From Stratiolaelaps scimitus (taxonomy: Eukaryota; Arthropoda; Arachnida; Mesostigmata; Laelapidae), in NCBI GenBank assembly GCA_019614645.1, contig JABWDB010000007.1, positions 9,499,501 to 9,563,500 of the forward strand: a stretch of 64,000 bases of DNA, given 5' to 3'. Below are positions 13,969 to 26,639 of this stretch, piece by piece; within the stretch, counting starts at the first letter, position 1, and every line of letters begins with the position of its first letter. The translations under genes were made by a program, and so were the position numbers. Below the pieces are notes generated by a model. The model made no database searches, had not been told where the DNA came from, and saw nothing but the letters and a program-made list of their open reading frames with translations.

Positions 13969-16761
13969 CCATTCTCTGAACACGAGCAGTTCTTTTAGTG
14001 ATGTTCGTACTTCGAACGTCTGGAATCAATTTGATGTTATCATATTCTACACTGTTCGTGTACATTTTGTTGTCTTCTTTCATGCGCATACTGGGGCTAC
14101 CGTTCTCAGGGCAGCACACTTTGACTGCTTCATCCTTGCTTTTACTGCTACCACTGCTGTCGCCGTCTCACCATAGCGCGTTCGAGCCGACACTGTATAT
14201 ATATATGTATTAATGCATTCATATATATCGCTACATCAGTGAACCGATGCGAATGTTGTCTAAAATACATCACATCGATTTATATATATATATATATATA
14301 TAAATGTAGATGGCTACATACGAATCGTCGTCGTAGTCATCGTCGTCAATCAGCCATCATTTGTGCCATTCACCAAATGAACGAAAGAATCCCTTACCCC
14401 CCCTCCCCCCCCGGGTGTCTATATGTCCGTCCACCTGATCGTCCGTTCATCAGTTGGTGCTGTGGAGTGGCAGGCGGCAGCCGCCAGCAAAAGTCAGCAA
14501 CAGTCGTCGTCGCCGCCGTTGTCGAGTGGAAGCAACAGCCGCCGCTGCCGCCGCCGCCGCAGCAGCAGCAGCAACATCAGCATCGAGAGAACCGTTATCT
14601 GAGCGGCGTCGGCATCGGCGTCACCACCGCCGCCGTCATCGTCTGACAGAAAAGACGCATTGCACCGAGAACGCGCAGCTACCAGAAGAAATAGGAGGCG
14701 GTCACCGATGTCAAACTCCAGACGGGTCGGATGTACTGTGTTGCCGGACACACGCGGTCCTGGAGTGCTCAGACGGGCCGGCTCGCCTGACGGCCAGCCG
14801 GCCCGGATGGATGGACGCGTAACAAACAGCAGTGCGCATATCGAGATACATAGATGCAAACTCGGCTGTGATGACGCTCCGACGGCCAGTACATCTTATA
14901 TATATATATATACGGCTGGCACAGCGGGACCTGTGCTATGGATTTCGTTGCTGTTGCTGCTGCTGCTGCTACAAAGCGACGAAGTAATACACTGGCTAGC
15001 TGGGAGGACATCATCTCGACGTATCGTCTCGACCGTAGTGGCAAAGCAATAATCGCGAGCCGGAGCAAACGACAAAAGTAGCTAAAGGCTATTCTGCTCG
15101 TGACAACGACGTGCTCATTGGGAAAATCTCGCACGTTTTAATGTGTGTTTATAATAACAATCAGAAACGGATAAACAAACCGTTCAGAGGGCGGGCAGAA
15201 GGAAGGAGCGAGAGAGGGAGAGAGAGAACTGATGTAATCATATTATAGATAACAGCATGGTGGTGGGTAAGGGGGTTGCACGAATGAGGCGATGTTTGAG
15301 GGGATTTTTGCTGAATTTCAAGGAGGGAATCAGCAGTGCTATTTAATGTGTGTGCGTAGAGCGCTGATTGGTTTGGCTTACAATAGATCTCGACAGATTG
15401 ACCCGATAACAAGTAATAGGAGCTTGTTGAATTTAAGCCTTCATTTGTCGGTGTGCTTAGAAATGATTGTCCCTAGATAGACGGAAAGTTCTCTTGTTTG
15501 TGGGCAACTATTTAAGTCCCTGGCCGCAAACTCGACGAAGACAGATTGCAGTCGCAATTTGAGTTTATCTTGGCCGGATCTTGATCGGATATTCGGTTAA
15601 CAAGGTAGTAAGTATGAAGACATTTTTCTAAAGGTTCTTGCAGCCAGTAACGGGTATATGAATGCTTCCATATGTATATAGATATATGTATGTCCAGCAT
15701 GTAGAACGAACTAATTCATTGTTGTTACGTTACGAACGATGCACACAACAACGATGTGTGGCCATGGACGACAAGGACTTGAGGTGTTGACCAAAATATC
15801 GAAGTGATCGCTCGCCCGCTCACTATGAGATTTCAGATGTCATCTCTTATCGCCTTAAACATAATGAGAATAAATTCCTTCAGTTCTCCCTCTGATTATA
15901 ATGAAGAAAGCACCGCTCGGAATAGGTGTATAGCTGTTACTGCTGATCTCGCAATGTGATATATCAACGAGCAAAAGCCGCGAAGCGATCACATATCGTT
16001 ATCAGCTAACTTGCGCCTACACCTGTCATCGCGACGGCTGCACGAGACGGCCACTTGCAGTAGAATCACTCGCAGATGTTTGATAAATCTGAGACATATT
16101 TCATCGGATAGCTAAGAAGGCCTGTGCGAATCGCTGTACGTCCGCCACAGGCCCCAGACTGAGTTGCGTGCCTTTCACGCAGACAACGTTTGACCGGCAC
16201 ACTACTGTTAAAGGCAAACCGAAATGCTTTAGTATTTCTTCGAAAATCGATTTTCGAAAGCAGTCGTTCGGTAATCTATGGTAACCGTTCGGAGGTGAAG
16301 CTGCGCCGGGAAGGATAATGTGGGCCGTGAACTGTAAATACCCGCCGTGGACTTCTTGCGTTCATTTCAGTTGCAACCAACTTAGGCCAATTATAGAAAG
16401 TGCTGTGGATTTTAAGTTAGAGAGTAGTATACATGTGCATACAACGCTCGGTCAGGTCATTTATTTAAGGAGACAACGTTTTTTGGCTGTGTAAAAATAA
16501 CGCCAACGGAACTGTAATCGTAGCTATTACTCAGTTTTCGCACAGGGTCTCTCTCTCTCTCGCATTTGACAAATGCCTGTGAAAGCGCTAGTATTATTAT
16601 TCTTATTATAAATATGGCACTAAGACCCGTGATGAGGTCTATTCGCTCCGGTTCTTAGCAGAAGGCAGAAATAGCAGATCTTAGAAGAAGACGTCTATAA
16701 GCGTTTGAGTGCGTTGAACATGGCTCTTGTGATGGAGGAAAATTGTCCTGCAATAAGGACG

Positions 16762-16801
16762 GAGCTGTACATCCCGCTCTTTGTGACGGGATGTACAGCT
16801 C
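16762..16801. repeat. perfect 15-bp inverted repeat
   Basis: Arms gagctgtacatcccg (16762-16776) and its exact reverse complement (16787-16801) enclose a 10-nt loop. No target-site duplication or coding context is evident. Confidence 0.9.
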
Positions 16802-18014
16802 AGAGGCAAATATATGTAAAAATGCTATATAAATTCTGGTCAATTAGAATAGTTCATCTAGATTATGGTTGTACTAGTCGTGCATCCATGGCAATACGTC
16901 TATTACTATTAAAGTGTATCGGAGCCCAGATAAGCAAGCAAGATATTGTGATAGCCATAAAACTTTAGGGTACAAATGAAATCGATGTCAAACTCGATTC
17001 GTGTTTCGACTTCACTTACAGAGACTATAGTGGATGATAGTTAGTCTGGATGAGCTGCGGATGAGCTGCGCCTCACGAGGTACGTTTACCTCGCGATTGT
17101 TTCACGTGGTGGTTATCCGTGACAAGGTACCACTCGCTTTTTGCATTCACACACAATTCAAGTTCCTGGAAGTTCAAGCGCTTCGTTCGAGCTATCGACG
17201 CACAAAAAAAGCACAATTGTTCTATTCAACGGATTGCGAGTTCGAACCTATGCCGTTATTAGTCACCTTCGGCGTCAGTTGCTTCAGACCTCTTCGCGAC
17301 TTGACAATTTGATTGAGATTCACTAACTGCTACAGACCGACCCAACGGACATTTCCAGCCTCGGTCGAGTTTCAAAGATGGTGGTGGTGATGTAGGTGTT
17401 AGAAGAAGCTCAGCTGAGAAGTAGGTAGAATGAGTTAGTCAGTCTGTCAGGTCAGATAGGATCAGATCAGATTGATGTAGAACTTCAGAGCAGATCAGGT
17501 CTGAAGGACAGGGGTGAGCCCTCCTTCCAAACCCAATCTCGAGGGGTCCTCTGACGCTGAGGGGAGTCGATCGAGAGCTAGTGGGGATAGTGTGTTGTGG
17601 AGGGTAGCACCTCGATGCGCAAAGGCAGAGCGCAGCTAAAAGCTGTTTCGTCTCAGATCAGACAAAGGAAAAAGGAAACATGAATAGTCGAAAGGAGAGA
17701 AAGTCACTCGGAGAGAAACTCTCCTGTGAGCCGGGTTGCGAGCCGGACGCCGGGCAGTCTGCGAATGACGAAGCGAACGTTGGCGCCACCGGAGCTGAAG
17801 CCTTGAGGGAGCCGGCGTTCGCTATCCAGTGCCACACAGAGGAATACACACACACACACATATAGACACACAAACATTCAGAGAGACGACGGCGACGGTA
17901 TCGGCGGCAACCACGAGCCCTGGCTAGACGGCGACAGGAGAGGGGATTGCTGCAGCAGTTCCCTTGGTGGAAAAATCAGAGAGAAGCGTCGCGAGTGGTA
18001 CAGACGGAGACTCG

Positions 18015-18261
18015 ATGAGCCTCGCCGACAGCTCCGCTACCCGCCGCCGCCGCCGTCACCGCAGCGGCCGCCGCCGCTGCTGCTGCTACAGAACACAGCC
18101 AAATAGCGTCTTCTACGCGAACGAAGACGGACAGAAGGAGAGACCAGAAGAAAATGAAGAAGAAGCTGCTACAACAGCAGCCACAGCAGCAGCAGCAGCA
18201 GCAGCCACAGCAGCACGAGGAGCAGCAGCAGCACGAGGAGCAAAAGAGGAGATATCGAATC
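18015..18261 (+). CDS. candidate 5' coding exon in a CAG/GCC-rich block
   Basis: From ATG at 18015 an open frame runs to a consensus donor (cgaatC|gtaagt, GT at 18262). The product would be Arg-rich, then acidic, then a poly-alanine stretch from CAG/GCA repeats, a composition common in first exons of developmental regulators. Because triplet repeats stay open in several frames here and no partner exon is identified, this remains speculative. Confidence 0.2.
18168..18243. repeat. CAG/GCA triplet-repeat block
   Basis: Imperfect CAG repeats with GAGGAG and CACGAG interruptions. Further CTG/CAG runs follow at 18270-18288 and 18460-18492. Confidence 0.95.
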
Positions 18262-20100
18262 GTAAGTGCTGCTGCTGCTGCTGGGGGAGAAGTGTTGTTG
18301 GTGGCGGTGGTGTAGGGGTTTGCTGTTCTTTGCTGTGGCTGCCACTACTGTTGTTGTTGCTGCTGCTGCTGCAGAAAACAGAAGTGGTACTGCCGCCGGC
18401 ACGGCTGCTGTCATAGTAACAACTGCAGAGCTGCTCAAGGAGCGGGCAGAAGAACAACATCAGCAGCAGCAGCAGCAGCACCAGCAGCAGCCATCAGGAA
18501 CGTCGGACAGAGGAAGAGAGGAGGCGCGGTCACTGGGGACGCGGCGAACACAACGGCACTGCTGCTGATGCTGCTGATTCCGCCGCCGCCGCCGCTACCG
18601 CCATCACTGCCAACAGCAACAGCAGCAATAGCACCGACGTGGAGAAGCCGCATTCGATGCGCCCCGGTGTCGACAATATTGGCAAAAGAAGGGTCTTCGC
18701 CTCCGATGCCTTGCTGCTATTCCGTCCCAGCTCCCCTTTAACCATTCATTTCGTTCGCTTAGACGATCACCAGCGCCCTCCTCTTCATTGGTTCAACGGT
18801 TGTAACGGTCCGACACAAGCGGCGACAGACACCGCCAACTTAGGACTTCGTGCCTTCGTGTACCTTCGTTCACTCTGTCGTTTTCATCATCGGAAATGGC
18901 CGAATCGCCGGCGCCGCTGACGTCGTCGTCGATCGATCGACTGCGGTCAGTCGTAATCCCATCGGTCACTGTGGTCAACTGCTGTCCCCATGGATTTTCG
19001 CAGATCTTTCCACAAGTTGCATTCACACGTCGGTGTAATGCTGTATTATAGCATGATATGGTATGCTATACACCATGGACTACTTTATTCGTGCAGCCGC
19101 TGTGTCTGCCTTCGTGCGAAGACAGGTGAACAGGTGGCGGCGGCGGCGAAGAGTCGCACCGCCTCCTCCGGCACCATCTAATTTCTTCGTCTGAGCATGA
19201 GGATCGACGATGCAGACATCAGTGCAAAAGGTATCGCTACAATGCCTTCACAGTGAATGGCCCCTATACTCTCCCTGCCTATTATTATTATGCATATATG
19301 TATACGTCTCGCCTGTACGACCTGCCGGCGTTGCGGCGGTGCATACGCCTGTAAAGCTCAGGAGTACTAGAAATTAAATATGCCAAGCACAATCGTACGA
19401 AATATAATATCATATTTCTACAAACGCGAGGCCGCCGTCCGTTGATAGCATGCAATACAATTAGAAGTACAACAAGAACGGCGCACGAGAATGAAGACGC
19501 TTTTGTTCGTCCTCCGACCTGCGCTTTTCAAAAGCAACCGTTATCCTCGAGGGGTAATGGCACAGAGACAGTGTAACAAGCCCGTTCACCACACCCAGAC
19601 AGGTTGAACACATTCTGTTGCCGAAGATTGACAATCGCCATATGTTACAAATATGAATATGTCATGCGGGAGAAATGGATATGTTACACAGCGGGTAGCG
19701 TGGTGATAGCTGTGATAAGCCGACGATTAAACACATCAGGGGTGGTGCACAGTGGCCATCATCACAAACAGAGCTCGAGTAGGCCTGCTGCTCAGGGGAT
19801 ACTTGAAGACGTTGTAAGCAGTCAGCTAATGGAACGCGATCGGCCCAAAAGGTCACGCCCCAAATGCTTACTATTAGGTGGCCCAGAACACGGGGAGGGA
19901 CCCCCATGATCCCGGCCAATAGCTCCAGCATGCACCCCACCCACCATTTTCCTGCCGACCTGTAGCACTATCCACTGCAGAGCCTGACCGATCGAGAGAG
20001 TGGAGCTTCAGGATGAAGGTGCATTTCGTGGGCGTGACCTGGGCGGAACCAACGTCCACTTGCCACCGTCCAGACCCGTGCTAAAACTAAAGCTAACCCT

Positions 20101-20183
20101 AAAAGTAAGAGTGTATTAACACCAAATTGTTCATGCAAATCGTAATTTCATGAACAATTTGGTGATAATACACTCTTACTTTT
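20101..20183. mobile_element. 83-bp foldback element (MITE-like hairpin)
   Basis: Arms 20101-20135 and 20149-20183 are reverse complements over 35 bp with one mismatch, separated by 13 bp. ACCCTA occurs directly at 20096-20101 and again at 20184-20189, and TA occurs at both edges (20100-20101 and 20183-20184). The structure matches short mariner-type or other MITEs, many of which are about 80 bp and nearly all inverted repeat. There is no coding capacity. A precursor hairpin for a small RNA is the main alternative. Confidence 0.7.
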
Positions 20184-20189
20184 ACCCTA

Positions 20190-23100
20190 TTTTTTTTAAT
20201 CGAGAACTTAAGTATTGTAGAATTGCAGTTCCGGAAATAAACCGCAAATGTTATGTTATGTTAACCCCTCGACTAAAACTAACCCCTATTACTATTACTG
20301 TTGTTTGTAGATTAGCTAATTATCCCGACGAGATGTGACGCCTGTTGATATGCCTGCTGCGTCTGGGCACTTGCCTTTCCAAAACTTTCCACACAGAATT
20401 GGCAAATACACGTTCACACATTACAATTTTAATAAATTATAATACCAAAATAAACTTGCCGGCTATTCTCTAATAGCTCGGTCCCAATAAAATAAAATTA
20501 AAAATAGACCCATACTACTCTGGGACGGCGGAATGAATTAGACGCCCCCGCCACAGCAGCGTACGTAAGTGCATTCACTTGCTACCTTCAAAGGAACCTG
20601 AGAGGTTTCAGTTCTAAAGAAGAACAGCGAAAAGCAAGGTTGTTGAACAATGTCATTTTCGTCTGAGATTCCACCCTGCATGTTCAGTCAATTTAGCCTC
20701 TGTTGTTCATATGCATCCCAGGAGATTAGAGAGACGTACGCAATCAACTTGAAGTGATAATCACACAAAGCAGCGTTGTTCATTATATCCTGTGTCCCTC
20801 CGTTTGTTCTCTAATTTAAATCTGTTGCCTCTTTCTCCCGGCGGCCAAAATGCGGTCCCGGATGATGACACATCAAATCCATTAATGTTTGTCCGCTTAG
20901 CCAGACTACCACCACCGTGTTTACCTCTATTCTCGATGCCTCTGTCGGCCGCGTACCGCGTGACCTATTCTGTAAACATTTTTACCATCGTAATAATCGT
21001 GAATTGTCGTCTCCTCCCCCTCCCCGTCCTCTGACCAAAGGCCGGGTGCAAACAGTGTAGAGACACTAAACAGTTTCTTCTTTCTGGGTAAGGTGAACGC
21101 CTCAATGGGACACCTCGGACATAACCAGTACTGAACTAAATGTCGGTCTCTCTTGTTTCGTTAATAGACGCGAGAGCGAGAGAGTGAGGGAGATTGCACG
21201 GTCGGCTAATAAAATAGATCATTAATTCACTTACCCAAAGCTGGTAGTGCGACAACATTAATGTTACCGGCTCGTGTTAGACTATTGTGGGCTATTGTGC
21301 CGGCTCTCCTCAAATGAAATTGTGTTCACAAGCGACCGACGCGACAAATCTGAGTGGTTAGCTGAAAACGTAATTGGAACATTCTGTCGCCGGGGAATCC
21401 TGCCGTTGGTGACTTTTTACATACGGCGTACACGAACGTGTGCTCACGCTTAATTGAATGTAGTCATTGAGAGGGACACGGCCAGCCGTAGATGTTTACT
21501 TATTCTTCATTATTTATTGTACTATTTTGGTTTACCAAAGAACAAAAAAAGAAGACGCCAGCGTGTCTCCGCCGAAATGGCGAGCACTTATAATTAGTTT
21601 CATTTGGCAACGTTCTCATAATAGAGTGGAAAAAAAACCTGCTCTTTTTCGTCAACGGAATCATTTGTTTCGCTATGCGACAACGCGAGGAATTCAACGC
21701 AAACAGTGGCGTAGTAGAATTTTACAGTAAATTATGGCCAGGTGGCCAACTGGAAGGCTCAGCATGGCGAGTGTGACACGGAGACGAAAAGGGCTAGGCA
21801 AAAAACGTGTTAAAGGGAAACTCTGTCGCTGACGTCGTGGACATGACGTTCTGTTCTGTCGTATTTGCATACGTAAACGGTGTTGGCCAGTTGTACACAG
21901 AATAGAAGCTGGTTAAGCGTTCGTTTCGTACTCGCTAAGCGGAGAAGTATTTAAATAACGGGTAATGTGGCAGCGACGCTTGCAGGAGACCCTTCATGTC
22001 TCTCATGATATGAAACGTTTTCCATAGCTCGCCCTGAGGCTGTGTCCGTTCACTGCTATGTGCTAGGACGGCCTCGGCATCGCCTTGTGGCAGGGTTGCT
22101 TCAATTGCCTGATGTCAGAAGAGAGAATTCATGCCTGCGCATTGTAGTGTTTGGTCAGGAGTAGGGATTATTCATAGCCTGCTCACCTATCTTTTGGCCT
22201 CATCGGGGCGGCCAGTCATAACCGACTTATCTAGGCTTTCTCCAACAGGCCTATGTGACTGCAGCACGATGTTGACCGCATCCCAGAAAATCACGAACCG
22301 GAGAAGTTATGAAGGTCCTCAATATAGCGCCATAAATGGACACCGAAATACACATCTGAGACAGCGTCTTTCTCCCGATGTTCCACGAGGAAATGCTGTT
22401 GCTGCTGTTATGGACACACTGACCGAATGGATCAAGATAGACCTCCTACTTGGAATGGAAGAAGATCATATAGCGTAAGGACCACGTGGCTCGCGAACAG
22501 TTGGGCCAATTGTTTATCTAACCAAAAAGTTTGAATTAAAAAAAGGCTCTTTCGAGATGATACTGCAGACAATAACATCTAAGCTGCTGTAGCTACGACA
22601 CGCTATAATATTAACTAACTCCAATGAGTTCAAGTTCAAGATAACGATGAGAGGGTTGCGTGTTCCGGCTGGGCGATTTTTATTGCAAACGAATTTCTTG
22701 CCAACTAAAGCTATCCATATTTTTACCTTCTGTCCTACCTTCTCATGCAGTGACCACGTTGGTCCCATTGCACGGTGTACGTCTGTGCGGAACGCCGTGC
22801 GTACAGTGGCAGGTCACTATATGTATTGTAGTCAGCTAACAAATGTATTACACTTATGACGTTTTTGGCAAACGCGTATAATGATGTTGCTCTCATTGGG
22901 CGTTTCGTTTGCCAATCTGTGAGCCAATCCGCGATCTGTTTACATTAAAATACACCGCTGTATATTTCGAATGTGTATGTTCAATTTTGACAGCCGTGCA
23001 ACAGTAGTTGCTGTCGATTAATCCACTTTCGAATTTCCTCTCTCAGGGCCAGTCTCAGTATTTTCGATGAGTCCAATGAACACGTTCATTCGCACGTGTA

Positions 23101-24827
23101 CAAAATCTACAAAAGAACATAGATACATATATATCGTCGGAGCGATGTGCCGACGACAGCGGACGGCGTTTAACGGTTAAATATACAGGCTACAATGCGG
23201 AGATGCCTACACGCCAACTAGGTGCCATTGTGTTACGCGTCCATTGTATTTGCCTTGACACTGTTCACTCTGAGGTATCATGTCACCATTCAAGCACCAG
23301 CGTACAAACTCGTTACAGCAAAGGGCGATACAATGCGAATTAGAACTCATCTGAAACATCTCCCATACGGGGTGCCGTATGACGGTCGAAGCACTTCTCT
23401 CCAAAAACCGATATTGTTGCACCGCCGTATGCGATGAGCTTACGCTACATCATATCGTACATCGTAAACCAGCGATTAGCCCACCTCCTACGGACGGTCA
23501 CATCTGTTCGTCTGTTCGCTCAAATTGTTCTTCTCTGAATTTATGGTGAAAAATTAAATTATACACCGCCGTGGAAATATGTCGAGTACGATATTTCTGT
23601 GTGCAGAACATCCACGGTCGTGTCACACGTCGTGAACGATCCGATTCTGAACAAAAGCTCTATACTCAAAGCGGCGAGACACATAGCACTCCCGTGCCGA
23701 GTTGCGATTCGAGTCCCGCTGCGACGATTCGCCGCGAAACACAATTTCAATTTGTCTCAGCTCTTTGTCTCCTGCAGCTCATCTTTGTTCTTCTACAGCT
23801 GTTTTTATTGTTGTCGTATTATCATCGTCATCGATATTACTACGATGATGATGATGATGATTATGATTATTATTATTAATGTTTTTTTTCCTATGTCAAC
23901 GCTGTTGCGATTGTTTTTCTCTGTGCTGAGTGCCAAATCAAACTGAATTTTCTTCGGCGGCGATTTTCTCGAGGATGTGGTATTAGTAGCCGTAATTTTC
24001 GTTCATGCAGCCAAATCTGTCGAAGTCAAGAGAACTAAAGTCCAGTTTAGCGTTTGATTGTCGTCGTCGTCGGCCTCTTGCTCTCGTCATCATGGCATCT
24101 CTCTCTCTCTCTCGCTCTCTCTCTCTCTCTGTCGAACCATTTTCTGTCTGATCCTGATGATTCTGTGTCTTAGTCCTCCGAAGAAAGGCCATGTGAAGAT
24201 CTCACTCGAAAATCTTTATCTCATTTCTAAGACACAAGGCGTCTAGCTAAGCACACGACGCAGACAATACATAGCCTCCGGCAGTTCTTTCTAAGGTGCC
24301 CACATGAAGTAGCAGTTCATACTAACCAACGGAAAGCAGAGAAATAGCCCAAAATGATTTCGTCTCGTCGACGTAAAAACGACGGCCAAATAAGAGGCAT
24401 CTATAAGACTCGGTGACCCTCTGAAACTTAAGGGAAAAAAGCGTGAACACACACAGTTCGTATACAGTGAAGCGCACACAATGATAAGCGATGCCATAGA
24501 ATTATTCGCTGATGGATGAACGTATAAGCGGTCTCGGTATAGTACATATGTGTGGTCTGTGGCGAGGTTTGGTGAAAGTTAATCTAATACCACTTCTACT
24601 ATAATATTGTTTGAGAATAAACCTCTGAGGATGTGCGCTGCCGAAAATCAAACGTCTAGAGCAATGAAATCAATAACGATATCGTCGAATATCGAAGACA
24701 CCGATATAGATAAGCAAAATATGATTTGGTTGCGTACAATACGGTCTATAACATGAACTAAAATAGGTAGATATCATTTGCATGATTTAGATCTTTCGGC
24801 CACCAAGAAAATAGCCTATAAGACAGC
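20190..24827. other. nothing recognised
   Basis: The sequence is mostly non-repetitive, with one CT tract (24099-24131) and a GAT/TTA triplet tract near 23840. The 115-codon frame at 22131-22478 shows no known motif. Confidence 0.5.
24099..24131. repeat. (CT)n microsatellite
   Basis: A CT run with one CG interruption. Comparable CT runs occur at 5541-5580, 51934-51970 and 58484-58515. Confidence 0.95.
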
Positions 24828-25043
24828 TTGATGTGGAGTGCTTTCGAAATCGGCACAGGGTTCATTCGATTTACATTGGATTTCGGTCTCTGTTTGCACG
24901 AAAACACTTCACATGTATCATTCGTTGGAAATACTGCTCGTAATATTCAAGTTGGAGCAAGAGTAACACCAGAAAAATTAATGGATCGATCGAAGTTTAT
25001 AAAAAATAAAATGAGGAGAAATACGTTTTTAACGAATACTTAG
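24828..25043 (+). CDS. unidentified AT-rich ORF, first of a pair
   Basis: A 71-codon ORF begins at ATG in clearly more AT-rich sequence than its surroundings. It contains HVSFVGNTARNIQVGARV and a basic C-terminus. I do not recognise a domain. A second ORF starts 5 nt after its stop in another frame, so the two may be one decayed gene. It could be a retroelement ORF1 relic, an old viral insertion or host exon sequence; none is demonstrated. Confidence 0.25.
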   Translation: MMWSAFEIGTGFIRFTLDFGLCLHENTSHVSFVGNTARNIQVGARVTPEKLMDRSKFIKNKMRRNTFLTNT

Positions 25044-25047
25044 AATT

Positions 25048-25377
25048 TTGGCACAAATAACATCAAATATTAATAGCACAGACCTGGACGCTACAGAACA
25101 AGGTGAACAGCGTTGGGCAATATGGTTCAATGCGCCCCCTCATTATTGCTCTTTGGTTAATGAGTTTTTAAATAGTGAATTCGCAATTTTCGTAGAAAAA
25201 AAAAGACACACATTTCCTAGTTTCGAAAATAAAATCAGACGTATTACAGCAGCTTTTAGCGAAATCAGGGAGAGTACACTAAGTCGGTCGAGTACCCCCC
25301 AGGCATGGCTTTCTAATTCTAATGATCTTTTTAGACAGGCCATTAAAAACTCTTCAATCGTCCCGCCTACCAAATAA
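25048..25377 (+). CDS. unidentified AT-rich ORF, second of a pair
   Basis: A 109-codon open frame is unusually long for local AT content. It lacks an internal ATG (the first listed codon is TTG), so it may be an exon or the continuation of the preceding frame. The sequence is charged and helical in appearance, with a segment FPSFENKIRRITAAFSEIRE. The TAA stop overlaps an AATAAA (ccAAATAAAA), as happens in compact elements. No family is recognised. Confidence 0.3.
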   Translation: MAQITSNINSTDLDATEQGEQRWAIWFNAPPHYCSLVNEFLNSEFAIFVEKKRHTFPSFENKIRRITAAFSEIRESTLSRSSTPQAWLSNSNDLFRQAIKNSSIVPPTK

Positions 25378-26639
25378 AATATTATTGGTTAAATTAATTG
25401 ATATGTTTATTTTATCGTTAATCAAGATTAGGTTACTGCTAGATGACATCACTCGGGACAGTGTAAAATCGCGTCGAGCCGCACGGCCCTAGCCTTCCTT
25501 CATTTTGTCTTTTGTATTCAGCCGTGGCCCACAAAAGCATACGTGCTACGAATATAAGCCAACATCCGACGGCGAACGCAAGCGTGATCAGAAATTTTAT
25601 TAGACGCTCATGTCCCGTTAAGGAAATAAATAAAACAAGGAAAGGCAGTATATTTATAACGTACGCGTAAAAGTCACACGCCTTTCGTCATGGAGTGGCG
25701 TTTTCTCTTAAAGGATATTACTGTAAGTATCACCTTTCTCATCTCGGAAGATTTTAAGACGTCAATTTCCGCAAGGAGAAGCTATTTTCTGCCCTTCGGC
25801 AGATCACAAAGACCGTCACCCTGTTACACACTCCAACGTAACGACTTTGAACGGCGACTCGCAGATGCCTCTGACGACACCAGCCCTAGTATCAATATCA
25901 ATATCTTCTCTCAATAGCTATCAACGTTTTCCGCAGGGATAGGGAATCAGAATTGGAGGGGGCACATTGATTCTCGTAGGCAACAAGCTGAAATGTTGCG
26001 CCTTCGATGGTGCTGGTCCAATGGGGACTGTGGATGCTAATATTTCTAATATTATATAACAAAGGGTTCTCAGCACAAAGAATTCGCGAAGAATTATACA
26101 ATATGCACACATATTTGATACCCGTTGCACGGCTGTCAATGCCGTGATCATTTGCGGCGATTTACGTTAAAAACAAAGACTAGCAAAACATTGCTATCTC
26201 GGACTGTACATGCGGGGAAAGCAGATTTATTAATTTATGTATCCACAATGGCCTATTCCAATTGGTTGAGCAGCCCACTCGGGCGAACCGCTCCTTGACC
26301 TACTGCTAGCCATTATAGACAAATTATGTATGTAAGTACAGCACAAGACGGATCACAGCGCTTTTGGCGTCATCATTCTACTTGCGTACAAGGGGCAAAT
26401 ATATACCTGGGTACACAAAAATAAATACTCTGGGTACAATTTCTGGAAGGGAAATTGTGACAATTTCAGGCCGCGTAACGCTTCGTGGCAAAACCTATTC
26501 TTGGGGTGTCGCAGTGGAAATGATATGTTCGAATCTTTTGGTGACATTATGCTGTCGACGTTGGGTAAATTCGTGTACAGGCTAGGTAGATCGTCTCAGC
26601 ACAAAGGCATTCAAAAGCACATTGAAAAGTTGGAAGCAT
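25378..26639. other. nothing recognised between the AT-rich ORFs and the RT relic
   Basis: A consensus donor (ttact|gtaagtat near 25723) follows ATG GAG TGG CGT, but no partner exon was found. The stretch may include more of the degraded retroelement to its right. Confidence 0.4.

Larger units (their letters stand above)
8709..16761. other. no recognisable gene; AT-repeat cluster at 12.9-14.3 kb
   Basis: The stretch holds CT runs near 8830 and 9000, the AT cluster and a GCC/CAG triplet block at 14480-14640. Overlapping minus-strand frames at 11962-12876 look mildly coding but lack motifs. Nothing can be named. Confidence 0.6.
16802..20095. other. GC- and triplet-rich block at 17.6-18.7 kb, otherwise nothing assigned
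   Basis: The block has CpG-rich sequence and CAG/CTG runs of the sort found around promoters and first exons. An 11-bp tandem duplication (gatgagctgcg) lies near 17050. No full gene is recognised. Confidence 0.5.

Noticed and set aside
17225..17250. B-box-like gagttcgaacct.
   Set aside because: There is no A box at suitable distance and no cloverleaf.
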